From Devosia sp. MC521 (GTDB taxonomy: Bacteria; Pseudomonadota; Alphaproteobacteria; Rhizobiales; Devosiaceae), in assembly GCF_014127105.1 (NCBI RefSeq), contig NZ_CP059902.1, forward strand, positions 3,532,501-3,596,500: a stretch of DNA of 64,000 nucleotides. The letters are read 5' to 3'. Numbering within the stretch: the stretch's first letter is position 1; each line of letters opens with the position of its first letter. Made by a program: the position numbers and the translations under genes. The notes beneath the pieces were generated by a model. The model did no database searches, was not told where the DNA came from, and saw only the letters and a list, made by a program, of their open reading frames with translations. Shown here piece after piece: positions 7,084 through 16,912 of this stretch.

Positions 7084-10000
7084 CCGAAATTATCCGCCTT
7101 CCCACGCGAGAGCGCCCACCTAGCGCACGACCAAAAACTTCGCCTTTTGCCGAGCTCATCACCACCAGCAATTTCTCATTTCTACGGGGCGCGTCTCACC
7201 CCGAGGAGCTTGTGTCCGCAGCCATGCAATTGGGTCTGAATGGCATGGGGCTTTGCGACCGTAATAGTTTTGCTGGGGTTGTGCGCGCCTTCACCACCGT
7301 CAAACATCATGCCGAAAGGTTCAAGAGCTTCCGTTATCTCGTCGGCGTTCGCCTATGCTTTGACGATGGCACGCCCGATATTATCGCTTACCCCACTGAT
7401 CGACCGGCCTATGGACGGCTCTGTAAGCTCCTCACCCTTGCCAATCAGCGCGGCGAAAAGGGATCCCCCTCACTTCTCCTTTCCGATCTCTTCGGCAATG
7501 GAGACCCAGCCTCACCCAAAGAACACGGCCCGCAAGAAAGCTTTGTCGAGGGGCAACTCTTTATTCTCATGCCCGATGAGCGCGATTGGAGGCGCACCGA
7601 GCAAACCCTTGCTGCGCTGACGCGATTTGGCGGAACACAAAACGTTTGGGTCGCTGGCGTGCCCCGCTTTGACGGTCATGACCGTGCACGCCTCAACCGT
7701 GTCGACATCTCCGCGCGTCGTCATAGGGCCAGAATGCTCGCGAGTAACGATGTTTATTATCACGAGCCAGATCGGCGCATTGTCGCCGATGTTGTCACCT
7801 GCATTCGTGAGCACACAAGCCTGCATGACGCCGGGTGGCTGCTGACCAAAAATGCAGAACGCCATCTCAAACTCCCTTTTGAGATGGAACGTCTTTTTGC
7901 CGAACACCCTGACGCCATAGCCCAGACCCAAGCCATCATGGCGCGGATTGGCTTCACCCTCGATCAACTCAAATACAACTATCCCGAAGAGACCATCGGC
8001 AATGGTGAAACTGCTCAACAAACGCTAGAGCGCCTCACATGGGAGGGTGCGGCACGGCGCTTCCCGGAAGGCATTCCCAATACCGTCAAGGCGATGATTT
8101 GGAATGAGCTCTGCCTCATCGCCTATAAGCACTACGCCGCCTATTTTCTCACCGTCCATGACATCGTGCGCTTCGCCCGCTACGAGCGAAAAATCCTTTG
8201 CCAGGGGCGCGGCTCAGCGGCCAACTCTGCCGTGTGTTTTTGTCTCCATATCACCGAGGTCAATCCCGTTACCGGCAACCTCGTCTTTGGTCGCTTTATT
8301 TCCACCGAACGCGATGAACCGCCCGATATCGACGTCGATTTCGAGCACGAACGGCGCGAAGAGGTGATGAGATATGTCTATGAAAAATATGGTGGTCGCC
8401 GCACAGGCCTAACCGCCAATGTCATTACTTATCGCTCTAAAAGCGCCATCCGTGAAACCGCAAAAGTCTTTGGCGTTTCCGAAGACACGGTCAATGCCTT
8501 CAACCAGCTTCATTGGGGCTTTGGCTCAGCTGTCGAGTTAGAAAAGGTGAAGGCCATTGGCCTCAACCCGGACGACCCGGTTCTTTCCCAGATGTTCGAA
8601 GTGGTGAAAGTGCTCCGCGGTTTTCCTCGCCACCTCTCTCAACACGTCGGCGGCTTTGTCATCACCCGCGACAGTCTTGAAACCATGGTCCCCATCGGCA
8701 AAACCGCCATGGATAGCCGCGTCATCATCGAATGGAACAAAGACGACATCGCCGCGCTCGGCATTTTGAAGGTCGATATTCTGGCCCTCGGCATGCTCTC
8801 CTGCCTCAGGCGTGCCTTTGAGCTTTTGCATGTCCATTATGACAAGCGGCTCACCCTCGTTGATATTCATGCCGAGGAAACCGGCGATGGCCCGCTGGAT
8901 AAGGCCCGCGTCTACGACATGATCCAGCGCGCGGATACGCTTGGCGTCTTTCAAATCGAAAGCCGGGCGCAAATGTCGATGTTGCCGCGCCTCAACCCAA
9001 AAGAATTTTATGACCTCGTCATTGAGGTCGCCATCGTTCGCCCCGGCCCCATTCAAGGGGACATGGTCCATCCTTATTTGCGCCGCCGTCAGGAATTGGA
9101 AAAACCAGTCTATTATAATGATCAGTTGAAGGATGTGCTGAAACGCACGCTAGGCATTCCCCTGTTCCAAGAACAGGCCATGCAAATTGCCATTGTCGGC
9201 GCAGGTTTTTCACCCGGCAAAGCTGATTCATTGCGGCGCGCTATGGCCTCTTGGCGTCGAACCGGACAGATCGCCCAATTTGGCGATGAGTTTCTCGCAG
9301 GCATGGCCGCCAATGGCTATCCGCTCGAGTTTGCTAAAAACTGCTTCGCCCAAATTCAGGGCTTTGCCGAGTATGGTTTTCCTGAAAGCCACGCCGCCAG
9401 TTTTGCCCTACTGGTCTACGCCTCGTGCTGGTTCAAATGCCACTACCCGGACATCTTTGCCTGCGCCCTGCTCAACTCCCAACCCATGGGCTTTTACGCA
9501 CCCAGCCAAATCGTGCGCGATGCGCGTGAGCATGGCGTTGAGATTTTAGATGCAGACATCAATCTGTCTGAGCTTGAATGCGTCATGGAAGATGGCACCG
9601 CGCCGGCAGCCACCCGCCTTTGGCCCAAACATGCCAATATGGCAGGCGATATATTTTCGACCAAAGCCATTCGCCTTGGTTTGCGCTTTGTCGACGGCCT
9701 AGCCGAAAAAGACGTCAACTGCATCATAGCTCGACGCGGTTCGGGCTATGCTTCGGTAAAAGACCTTTGGCTTCGCACAGGCGTTTCGGTCGCCAGCCTA
9801 GAAAAACTAGCCAAAGCCGATGCGTTTGCCTCCATGGGGCTTAACCGTCGTGAGGCACTTTGGGCGGTAAAGGGCCTCGTCGGCACACATGGCGCTGAAA
9901 CCCTGCCGCTTTTCGCCTCTGCCCCACCGCCCTCTTTGCCGGTCTTGGAAGAAGCCCCCAACCTCCCCCTTATGGCACCCGGAGAAGAGGTTATCCACGA

Positions 10001-10535
10001 TTACGCCACGCTATCCCTTTCGCTCAAAGGGCACCCGGTTCAGTTTGTGCGCCCCATGCTGATTACACGCGGCACAACACGCGCTGCCAATTTGGAGACA
10101 GTTACACCGGGCCACCGCATTGAAGTGGCAGGTCTCGTGCTCGTTCGGCAACGCCCAGGCACTGCGGGCGGGGTCATCTTCGTCACGCTCGAAGACGAAA
10201 CAGGCACAGCCAATATCGTCGTTTGGCCAAAACTCTTTGCCGACGACACAAATCGTAAAACACTACTCTCAAGCCGCATGCTTGCTGTGCGCGGGCAGGT
10301 GCAGCGCGAGGGCTTGGTTATTCACATTATCGCCGAGCAGTTAGTGGATTTGACCCCGCACCTGCTCGATATTTCCAATGGCATCGACATGGGCGACGCT
10401 GTCGTAGCGCGCGCCGACGAGGGAAAATCTGGTCCACCCGGCAGCCATAGCCGCGACCGCAACGCGCAGCGCGAAATCGAGCAGGCCCGTAAGCGCGCTT
10501 GGGCAGCGCTGCCAACAGGCCGCAATTTCCATTGA
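7080..10535 (+). CDS. dnaE2: Error-prone DNA polymerase DnaE2 (ImuC)
   Basis: 1151 residues from ATG 7080, which overlaps the imuB stop; an upstream in-frame codon at 7011 would lie inside imuB. Order: N-terminal PHP domain (FAELITTSNFSFLRGASHPEE), polymerase core with the catalytic acidic motif PDIDVDFEHERR, the LGVFQIESRAQM segment, and a C-terminal OB-fold region (VAGLVLVRQRPGTAGGVIF). It is the polymerase that extends past lesions in the SOS mutasome. The stop is immediately adjacent to the convergent phhB stop, so no terminator hairpin fits between them. Confidence 0.97.
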   Translation: MTEIIRLPTRERPPSARPKTSPFAELITTSNFSFLRGASHPEELVSAAMQLGLNGMGLCDRNSFAGVVRAFTTVKHHAERFKSFRYLVGVRLCFDDGTPDIIAYPTDRPAYGRLCKLLTLANQRGEKGSPSLLLSDLFGNGDPASPKEHGPQESFVEGQLFILMPDERDWRRTEQTLAALTRFGGTQNVWVAGVPRFDGHDRARLNRVDISARRHRARMLASNDVYYHEPDRRIVADVVTCIREHTSLHDAGWLLTKNAERHLKLPFEMERLFAEHPDAIAQTQAIMARIGFTLDQLKYNYPEETIGNGETAQQTLERLTWEGAARRFPEGIPNTVKAMIWNELCLIAYKHYAAYFLTVHDIVRFARYERKILCQGRGSAANSAVCFCLHITEVNPVTGNLVFGRFISTERDEPPDIDVDFEHERREEVMRYVYEKYGGRRTGLTANVITYRSKSAIRETAKVFGVSEDTVNAFNQLHWGFGSAVELEKVKAIGLNPDDPVLSQMFEVVKVLRGFPRHLSQHVGGFVITRDSLETMVPIGKTAMDSRVIIEWNKDDIAALGILKVDILALGMLSCLRRAFELLHVHYDKRLTLVDIHAEETGDGPLDKARVYDMIQRADTLGVFQIESRAQMSMLPRLNPKEFYDLVIEVAIVRPGPIQGDMVHPYLRRRQELEKPVYYNDQLKDVLKRTLGIPLFQEQAMQIAIVGAGFSPGKADSLRRAMASWRRTGQIAQFGDEFLAGMAANGYPLEFAKNCFAQIQGFAEYGFPESHAASFALLVYASCWFKCHYPDIFACALLNSQPMGFYAPSQIVRDAREHGVEILDADINLSELECVMEDGTAPAATRLWPKHANMAGDIFSTKAIRLGLRFVDGLAEKDVNCIIARRGSGYASVKDLWLRTGVSVASLEKLAKADAFASMGLNRREALWAVKGLVGTHGAETLPLFASAPPPSLPVLEEAPNLPLMAPGEEVIHDYATLSLSLKGHPVQFVRPMLITRGTTRAANLETVTPGHRIEVAGLVLVRQRPGTAGGVIFVTLEDETGTANIVVWPKLFADDTNRKTLLSSRMLAVRGQVQREGLVIHIIAEQLVDLTPHLLDISNGIDMGDAVVARADEGKSGPPGSHSRDRNAQREIEQARKRAWAALPTGRNFH

Positions 10536-10823
10536 TTATCGGAGCAAGGCTTCGATACGAGCCGCCAAGTCAAAATCCTTCTGGCTCACCCCACCGACAT
10601 CATGCGTCGTCAACGCAATATCGACACGCCCATAGCTGTTAGACCAATCGGGGTGGTGCCCGGCCTTTTCGGCAAGCAGGGCAACGCGCGCCATAAAGGC
10701 AAAGGCTTCAGAAAAATTACGGAACTGAACCGAGCATGTAATCGCGCTAAGGTCTTCATTCCACGACCAATTCGGCAACTCGCCGATAAGGGTCTGTATC
10801 TGTTCAGCAGTCAGTTTACTCAA
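10536..10823 (-). CDS. phhB: 4a-hydroxytetrahydrobiopterin dehydratase (pterin carbinolamine dehydratase)
   Basis: 95 residues, full length for the family. The hallmark HHPDWSNSYGRVDIALTTHD is complete, with the catalytic His pair and the Asp-Trp. The enzyme dehydrates the 4a-carbinolamine formed when aromatic hydroxylases oxidise the pterin cofactor. No phenylalanine hydroxylase gene is near, so the substrate link is by family only. Its stop codon is directly adjacent to the dnaE2 stop on the other strand. Confidence 0.95.
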   Translation of the reverse strand: MSKLTAEQIQTLIGELPNWSWNEDLSAITCSVQFRNFSEAFAFMARVALLAEKAGHHPDWSNSYGRVDIALTTHDVGGVSQKDFDLAARIEALLR

Positions 10824-10970
10824 GTCGTCCCCACCTGGGCGAGAGGTCAGAATTTAACCAGCAATTTACACTAGTCAGCATTTGAGCGCACCTAATTCGA
10901 AATTCCTAACAACAGCAAGGAGATATTAAGGCGCCCGGGCGTTCACTCGCAATATTCAGGGGTGCTGTCC

Positions 10971-13283
10971 GTGTTGAACTCTGCGCGCAAAACCATGCCG
11001 GTTATGGACTACGTGTCCGTACTCAGGTCTGTTTATACAGATCAGAAAGCGACTTTAGGGGGAACGTTGGCTAGTGTGCTGATGTCCGGCATCGGCGCTT
11101 ACAAGACTAGTTCTCCAGCCTTGTGCTTAGTTGCGGTTGCCTTTTTGGTCATCGGAATTGCGCGCTATTTTGACACGCGGGCGTTTTGGTCAGCGCAGAT
11201 AGACGGCACAGATCCCGTAGCCGCCGAACATTGGGAAAACCGTGCCGTCTGGCTCGGGGGCTCCTTAGGCCTTGTTTATGGCCTTTGGTGTCTTGTCTCT
11301 TTGGTTTTCGTAGACGACACCCTCGCTGCCCTTTCGAGTGTTTCCATTTCCATCGCAGCAATGGTGGGTATTTGCGCGCGTAACTTCGGACTGGACAGTT
11401 TAGTATCGGTGCAGATGGTTATGGTCATCATACCGATGTCGCTGGGCCTCGCGCTGCACGGGGAAAGTTTTTACGTGGTTTTGTCCTGCCTGTTGCTCGT
11501 CATGCTGTTCAGCTTTCGAAAACTCGCGTCAGACATCCGAAACATATTGCTCTCCGCTGTTCACGGTCGCATGGAAGCGACGCGACTTGCAGCTGAACTC
11601 GACATCGCCATCACCACGCTCGAGCATGGCCTGTGCATGCTGGACGAGAACGGTACTCTGACGGTGATGAACGCCCATGTCGCTGCGACGCTCAAAACCC
11701 TAGGGGTCAACTACGTCGCCAACCGACCGTTCACCGCCATACTTGCCGATATGTCGCGCGCCGGGCAGGTTCCGCGCACTGCGATCGACCGGCTCAACGA
11801 GATGGTGAACCGCAGAATTTCAGGAAAGGTCCTACTGTCAGCCAAATCTGGCCGGTATTACGAGATCACCATCAGCAACAAGCAGGATCGTTGCGTCTTG
11901 TTGTTCGAAGACATTAGCGATCGTGTTGCAGCTGAAGAACGAATCTCCGTCATGGCCCGCCAAGACAGCCTGACGAATTTGCCCAATCGCCAGCACTTCA
12001 GTGAACTGGCGGTAGCGGAGCTAGCGCTGCGGTCGACAGGGCTGCGCCCATCAGCGATGATGATCTTTGATATTGATGAATTTAAACACATCAATGACAG
12101 CTACGGTCACATCATAGGGGACGATCTGCTGCGTTCTGTGGCGCAGCGTCTCAGTACCAGCCTGCCTTCGGGCACTATTCTGGGGCGCTTGGGTGGTGAT
12201 GAGTTCGTGGCTCTGTCGCCTCACGACAGCAATCTTGAGGATATTACAAACGCTGTCGCTGCAACGCTTGCAGAATTCCGGCATCCCTTTGTGGTCTCCG
12301 GGCTACATTTAACCGTGCAAATGAGCATCGGCATTGCCACCAGCGAAAACAGCGCCGATGAACTGACGGAACTGATGACCAAAGCGGATCTCGCCCTCTA
12401 TGCAGCCAAGGCCGCAGGTCGTGGGTGTAGCAGGGTCTTCCATGTCCAAATGGACCGAGATTATCACTATCGTCAGCGCCTCAAAGCAGACCTGAAGACA
12501 GCGATCGAGACAGGCACGTTGTCCCTAGCGTTCCAGCCACAGGTGGACATTACCAGCCGGAAGATTGTGTCCTGCGAAGCTCTTGCGCGCTGGGAGCATC
12601 CGCAGCTCGGTAACATTGCGCCCTCTGTTTTCATCCCACTGGCAGAAGAATCCGGGCTAATCTCAGAACTTACCGAATGGGTCATGGACCAGGCGGCCAG
12701 GGAATGCGCGTCTTGGCCAGCCGAAATCAGTGTTGCCGTAAACGTATCGGCCCGCGATTTCCGTGGCACTGACCTTGCCAAGGTGATCACCTGCGCGCTG
12801 CGCACACACAATCTGCCAGCGCATCGCCTTGAAATTGAGGTGACCGAAACGGCCGTGATCGAAGAGCGTGATTTAGCCAAGACGGTGTTGAACGAACTCG
12901 CCGCGATGGGGATTGCCATCGGGCTAGATGACTTCGGGACCGGCTATTCTTCCCTGAGCTATCTGCACACCCTGCCTTTCACCAAGCTCAAAATCGACCG
13001 CGCTTTTATTAGCGATATCGCAGACAACGATCGCGCTCGCCTGCTGTTGGCCAATGTCGCGCGCCTTGGGAGAGACCTTAACCTCACGGTTGTTGCCGAG
13101 GGCGTTGAAACGGAGGCACAACTCAATACGCTAACTGCTATTACAAGCGTCCAGCAGGTTCAGGGATATTTCTTCTCCCGCCCCCTTCCGCCACGCGATA
13201 TTGCAGAACTGATCACACGCGTGAACTGCGCGGGTAAACCACGCAAGACCCAGCAATTTGATGCCATGGTTAACGCCCGTTAA
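10971..13283 (+). CDS. Membrane GGDEF-EAL cyclic-di-GMP enzyme with a PAS-like domain
   Basis: About 770 residues. GTG 10971 has a CAGGGG 8 nt upstream; GTG 10962 and ATG 10995 are alternatives. Several hydrophobic segments fill about residues 30-185, followed by a PAS-like region (about 205-320, ending LLFEDISDR), GGDEF at 408-412 and EAL at 536-538. Both catalytic sites look intact: RLGGDEF, and EALARWEH, VTETAVIE, DDFGTGYSSL, KIDRAFI and AEGVET. It may thus both make and degrade cyclic-di-GMP. It precedes the FeeM-like gene by 121 bp in the same direction; co-regulation is possible but not shown. Confidence 0.95.
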   Translation: MLNSARKTMPVMDYVSVLRSVYTDQKATLGGTLASVLMSGIGAYKTSSPALCLVAVAFLVIGIARYFDTRAFWSAQIDGTDPVAAEHWENRAVWLGGSLGLVYGLWCLVSLVFVDDTLAALSSVSISIAAMVGICARNFGLDSLVSVQMVMVIIPMSLGLALHGESFYVVLSCLLLVMLFSFRKLASDIRNILLSAVHGRMEATRLAAELDIAITTLEHGLCMLDENGTLTVMNAHVAATLKTLGVNYVANRPFTAILADMSRAGQVPRTAIDRLNEMVNRRISGKVLLSAKSGRYYEITISNKQDRCVLLFEDISDRVAAEERISVMARQDSLTNLPNRQHFSELAVAELALRSTGLRPSAMMIFDIDEFKHINDSYGHIIGDDLLRSVAQRLSTSLPSGTILGRLGGDEFVALSPHDSNLEDITNAVAATLAEFRHPFVVSGLHLTVQMSIGIATSENSADELTELMTKADLALYAAKAAGRGCSRVFHVQMDRDYHYRQRLKADLKTAIETGTLSLAFQPQVDITSRKIVSCEALARWEHPQLGNIAPSVFIPLAEESGLISELTEWVMDQAARECASWPAEISVAVNVSARDFRGTDLAKVITCALRTHNLPAHRLEIEVTETAVIEERDLAKTVLNELAAMGIAIGLDDFGTGYSSLSYLHTLPFTKLKIDRAFISDIADNDRARLLLANVARLGRDLNLTVVAEGVETEAQLNTLTAITSVQQVQGYFFSRPLPPRDIAELITRVNCAGKPRKTQQFDAMVNAR

Positions 13284-13404
13284 CCCAATATATTAACGCT
13301 GCTTTTTCACTGAGCGACAACTGCTTAGGCCGAACACCTAGGCAAATCTGCATAGTCTTATAGCTAATGAAAGGTTAAAACCCTCTCATTGCTAGGGATT
13401 AAAG

Positions 13405-14154
13405 ATGAGTGCAGCGTCCGAACCACAAGTTCCATCTCGTTTTGCGGCGACGCTATTGGACCTTTTAGATCGTGTAGAGGTGCGACGCGTCTCGCCGGAC
13501 GACCAATTCGATCCTGTCTATCGCCTGCGGTATGAAGCGTATCGCCGGGAAAATTTTATCCCGATCAACTCGCAACAGATCACGCGCGATCAGTATGATG
13601 AGGCCGACAACTGCTTTTGTTTCGGGGTCTATATCGACCAAAAGCTGGTGAGTTCCATTCGGCTACACATCGCCTCACCCCAGAACCCAACATCCCCTAG
13701 TGCTGCCATTTGGCCCGATATTTTGGGTGATATCGTCGGCAAGGGGCAAATCTACGTCGATCCGAGCCGCTTTACAGCCGACCATGATGCGACGCTGGCG
13801 TTTCCAGCGCTGCCCTATCTCACCCTCAGAACCGCTGTGATGGCATCGATGCATTTTGGCGCCACCTATTGCATCTCTTCCGTGCGATCTGAACACTCGG
13901 CGTTTTATCGGCGAGTTTTTCATTCTAAGCAGTTGGCAGGAGAGGGGTTTTGGGGGGAACTCACGTTTCCAGTGTGCCTTTACGCCTGCCACGTACCGAC
14001 CATGGCGAAGACCCTGTTCGAACGCTTCCCCTTCTTTGATTCGACGCCAGAAGAGCGCGGAGCCTTATTTGCTGAAGGGCGAGACACGCGTGTGAGCATT
14101 TCGCCGTCGGCCAAGCAGGCGCGGCGGCTAAAGCAGATTGCCGAGGCTGTGTAA
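13405..14154 (+). CDS. FeeM/LuxI-like N-acyltransferase (GNAT fold)
   Basis: 249 residues. The N-terminal half has the layout of N-acyl amino acid synthases and autoinducer synthases: YRLRYEAYRRENFIP near 38-52, an acidic DEADNCFCFGVY segment near 65-76, SIRLHI, and a YVDPSRFTAD motif near 116-125. FeeM-type enzymes join an acyl-ACP fatty chain to an amino acid, giving long-chain N-acyl amino acids; PEP-CTERM-associated acyltransferases are related. The actual product is not predictable. An AGGG lies upstream of the ATG. No LuxR gene is adjacent. Confidence 0.7.
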   Translation: MSAASEPQVPSRFAATLLDLLDRVEVRRVSPDDQFDPVYRLRYEAYRRENFIPINSQQITRDQYDEADNCFCFGVYIDQKLVSSIRLHIASPQNPTSPSAAIWPDILGDIVGKGQIYVDPSRFTADHDATLAFPALPYLTLRTAVMASMHFGATYCISSVRSEHSAFYRRVFHSKQLAGEGFWGELTFPVCLYACHVPTMAKTLFERFPFFDSTPEERGALFAEGRDTRVSISPSAKQARRLKQIAEAV

Positions 14155-14165
14155 GGGAAGAAAAG

Positions 14166-14241
14166 TGGTGCCGCTTACGTGACTCGAACACGTGACCCCA
14201 TCATTACGAATGATGTGCTCTACCAACTGAGCTAAAGCGGC
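14166..14241 (-). tRNA. tRNA-Thr (anticodon CGT)
   Basis: 76 nt with CCA encoded. The acceptor stem GCCGCTT pairs fully with AAGCGGC, the T-loop is GTTCGAGTC, and the anticodon stem CATCA/TGATG encloses TTCGTAA, giving anticodon CGT. It lies 33 bp downstream of hemY in the same direction and 11 bp from the convergent FeeM-like stop. Confidence 0.97.
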
Positions 14242-14274
14242 GCCGTCGGGCGAACCGGACAGAATTTCGGTCTT

Positions 14275-15660
14275 TTACTGATCGTTTTCAGTGGTTGCAA
14301 GAGGCAAGGCGCGTTCCGGAGGCGGGAGTTCAGACATAGTTTGCACTGTCCCCTTCTCAATCGCCGTGGATCGCGCGGTTTGGGTGGTTGGCACTTTCCA
14401 TTCGAACGCATCGAGACGCCCGGTAACCGGAGAAACCGGCTCCCATTCGTCGCTAATGATTCCATCTGCCGTCCATGCTGGATCACGTGGGGCCCGAACA
14501 GCGCGAGCGAACCATTCACGCGCTTTACCCTGATCCCCGCTTTGCCCCTCCTCAATCTCACCCATCAAGCTAGCGACGCCCTGGGTGAGGTCGTCATCAA
14601 GGAAGTTTTCCAAGCACTTGCGGGCAAGCGGCCAATCGTAAGCGTCTATGGCAGACCGGGCCATGACCATGGCAGCCGCACAATTTGTTGGCGGTATCTC
14701 GATCAGTTCGCCGATCCGCTTGAGGCGGTCCAAAGCCGAAGCGCCGGGCTGGGAGTTGGCATACAGCATGGCCACATCTGGATGACCGGTCGCTCGCCAT
14801 GTGCGACGCAGCAGGCTTTGCGCTTTGCGGCTTTCGCCCCGATTGATGTAAATGCGCGCGCCGATAAGAGCGGCGGGTATGAAGTCTGGTAAAAGTTTCA
14901 AGGCGGTAAGGGCATGATCAAGGCCCGAGTTTGGCTCGGACACTTCCATTTCCCTGGCCCGCGCTGACTCAATCACAGCTTGTCGACGGCGCTTACGGGC
15001 CTTTTCCTCGCGACTGCCGGCAACCTCCACATTGACCATTGCAACTGCTTCAGCCCATCGGCGCGTGGCGACAAAATTGTCGAATACGGCCTGGTTGGCC
15101 CACGCGCTGTGCGGCGCTAAGGTCAAGGTTTTCTGAGCGAAAACAAGGGCCGCCTCAGGGCGGCCTTGCGCCTGAGCCTGGTCGTATAAGCCGGTCAAAG
15201 CAGCCACTGCGGTCGATTCGTTGGCGATCAGGGCGCGATAATGTTCGCGTGCGGCAGACATATCGCCCATTGCCAGATCGGCGCGTGCCTCAAGAAGTTT
15301 GGCAGCACTATTTTCAGGCAGCCGAGCTTGGGCCTCGCGCGCCATGATGCGAGCACGGGCCGGATCGCCGGATTGGAGAGCGATGACGGCTTGCGATAGG
15401 GCTTCGACGCCCTGTTCGCGGCGCTTACGATTACGACGACGGTTCAAGGCCTTAGGGGCCCCAATCACGCGGCGGACCAGCGCCCAAATGGCAATAATGA
15501 TGATGGTTGCCAAAACCAGCAGTGCCACCGCCGTACCAAGGCGCGGTTGCATGCGATAACCAGCAATATCAAGGCTGATGGTGCCGGGGAGAGCAATGAC
15601 CCAAGCTACAATGCCTGCAATGACAAGGCTGCCGATAATCCACGAGGCAAGCCTGATCAT
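14275..15660 (-). CDS. hemY: HemY-family membrane-anchored TPR protein
   Basis: 461 residues. Two hydrophobic segments at about 5-25 and 41-63 match the HemY N-terminal domain; the rest is a tetratricopeptide-like helical region (EQGVEALSQAVIALQSGDPARAR, ESTAVAALTGLYDQAQAQGRPEAALV). It is linked to heme synthesis by gene neighbourhood in proteobacteria; its biochemical role is unclear and it differs from the oxidase called HemY in Gram-positives. The start overlaps the upstream mitofilin-like stop by 4 bases, as expected in the hemC-hemD-mitofilin-hemY operon. Confidence 0.9.
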   Translation of the reverse strand: MIRLASWIIGSLVIAGIVAWVIALPGTISLDIAGYRMQPRLGTAVALLVLATIIIIAIWALVRRVIGAPKALNRRRNRKRREQGVEALSQAVIALQSGDPARARIMAREAQARLPENSAAKLLEARADLAMGDMSAAREHYRALIANESTAVAALTGLYDQAQAQGRPEAALVFAQKTLTLAPHSAWANQAVFDNFVATRRWAEAVAMVNVEVAGSREEKARKRRRQAVIESARAREMEVSEPNSGLDHALTALKLLPDFIPAALIGARIYINRGESRKAQSLLRRTWRATGHPDVAMLYANSQPGASALDRLKRIGELIEIPPTNCAAAMVMARSAIDAYDWPLARKCLENFLDDDLTQGVASLMGEIEEGQSGDQGKAREWFARAVRAPRDPAWTADGIISDEWEPVSPVTGRLDAFEWKVPTTQTARSTAIEKGTVQTMSELPPPERALPLATTENDQ

Positions 15661-16886
15661 TGCGCCGCCTCCGCACTGAGGGCCTGAGCCCGGATGTCAA
15701 CGAGGAAGCTATTGGCAATTGCTAGGGTTTCAAGGTCTGTCCCAAGATCGCCTGCTGCTGATTGCATAGCCTGCGGAAGCTTGGAGAACTCAGCGAAAGC
15801 TGTATCAAAATCAGCACGTTGGGTCGCAGCCTCTAGGCGCGCAACCACTGCCTCCGGGCTGTCGCCCTGAGCCTGTGCAGAAGGGCGCAGCGCAATCACG
15901 CCACGGAACCACCCGGCCGCCGTATCTTGCCAGCTGGCATTCTCAGGCAAGGGTTGGCCAGCCAGCATATCGGGCAAAACAGTGTTGAGTTTAGCCATCA
16001 CGTCTCCCGGTCGCGGCAAGCCCGTTTCGGCCTTGGAGGCGATGGGCGCGGGAATGGCACTTGAGGGCATTTCCTGGCGTATTATGGACAATTCAGGGGC
16101 ATAAGGCCGGGCATTTGCGAAGGCAAAGTCCAACGACGATAGGCTCAAAGCGAGCCGATCTGTACGGGAAGTATTGGCTTGTGCGCTTGTGGCCACTGCT
16201 GACAGCTGGCTCTGGGTCGCTTCAAGGGCGGAACTGGCATCCGCAAATTCGCTGCGCAATAGTTGCAGCTGCGATTTCAAATCCTCGACAGCTTCAACAC
16301 TAACACCGCTCGATGGTCCGGGGACACTAAGGCTCTCTATCTGCGCGGCGAGCGCCGCAACCTCTTGCTCGAGCGCGGGGTCGACGGCAGGAGTTTCGAC
16401 TGAAGCGGGCTGCTGTTCAAGCGAGGCGATACGTGTGCTGATGTCAGCCAATTCGGCTTGAACAGCGTCGGTGGCCGTCTGGAGCTGGGGAACCGCGGTC
16501 GCAAATTGTGCGATTCGGTTGTCGGACTGGACCGGAGCTGCTGGAGGTTGCGGCCAAAGACCTGCCGCGGCGAGACTATAGGCTGCGCCGAGACCGATGA
16601 CACCTCCGACTATGCCTGCAATCACTGGATTGCTGCGCGATGCAGCTGCTGCGGCGGCGCTTTTGGGCGGGATTGGTGGCACCGGAGGAACAGGCGGTTC
16701 CTTTTGCGGTTGAGGCGCAGGTTTTGCTGTCGGTGCCTCGGCAGTAGCGGGCTTTTCAGAGACAGTGGCTGCAGGCCGGGCGGTCCCCTCTAACACCGGA
16801 GGCTTCACCGGGCCTGTCTTCGACCCTTTGGTTGAACCAGTGGTCGGGGCCTTATTTGGCGATTCGGTGCCGGGCGCGTCAGCCAT
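15657..16886 (-). CDS. Mitofilin-like (COG4223) inner-membrane protein
   Basis: 409 residues. A Pro/Ala/Thr-rich cytoplasmic tail (1-75) leads to one membrane helix at about 87-112 (GIVGGVIGLGAAYSLAAAG), a long coiled coil (about 125-250), and a helical C-terminal region. This is the alphaproteobacterial relative of mitochondrial Mic60, encoded between hemD and hemY in the group. Mic60-like proteins shape or anchor intracytoplasmic membranes in some alphaproteobacteria; a role here is inference. A 26-bp gap separates it from hemD. Confidence 0.85.
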   Translation of the reverse strand: MADAPGTESPNKAPTTGSTKGSKTGPVKPPVLEGTARPAATVSEKPATAEAPTAKPAPQPQKEPPVPPVPPIPPKSAAAAAASRSNPVIAGIVGGVIGLGAAYSLAAAGLWPQPPAAPVQSDNRIAQFATAVPQLQTATDAVQAELADISTRIASLEQQPASVETPAVDPALEQEVAALAAQIESLSVPGPSSGVSVEAVEDLKSQLQLLRSEFADASSALEATQSQLSAVATSAQANTSRTDRLALSLSSLDFAFANARPYAPELSIIRQEMPSSAIPAPIASKAETGLPRPGDVMAKLNTVLPDMLAGQPLPENASWQDTAAGWFRGVIALRPSAQAQGDSPEAVVARLEAATQRADFDTAFAEFSKLPQAMQSAAGDLGTDLETLAIANSFLVDIRAQALSAEAAQ

Positions 16887-16912
16887 TAGCGTACCTCTAA
16901 CTTACAATCCGA

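Noticed and set aside
14166..14241. Integration site of a mobile element at tRNA-Thr
   Set aside because: No integrase, direct repeat or foreign genes beside it; the flanks are hemY and the FeeM-like gene.
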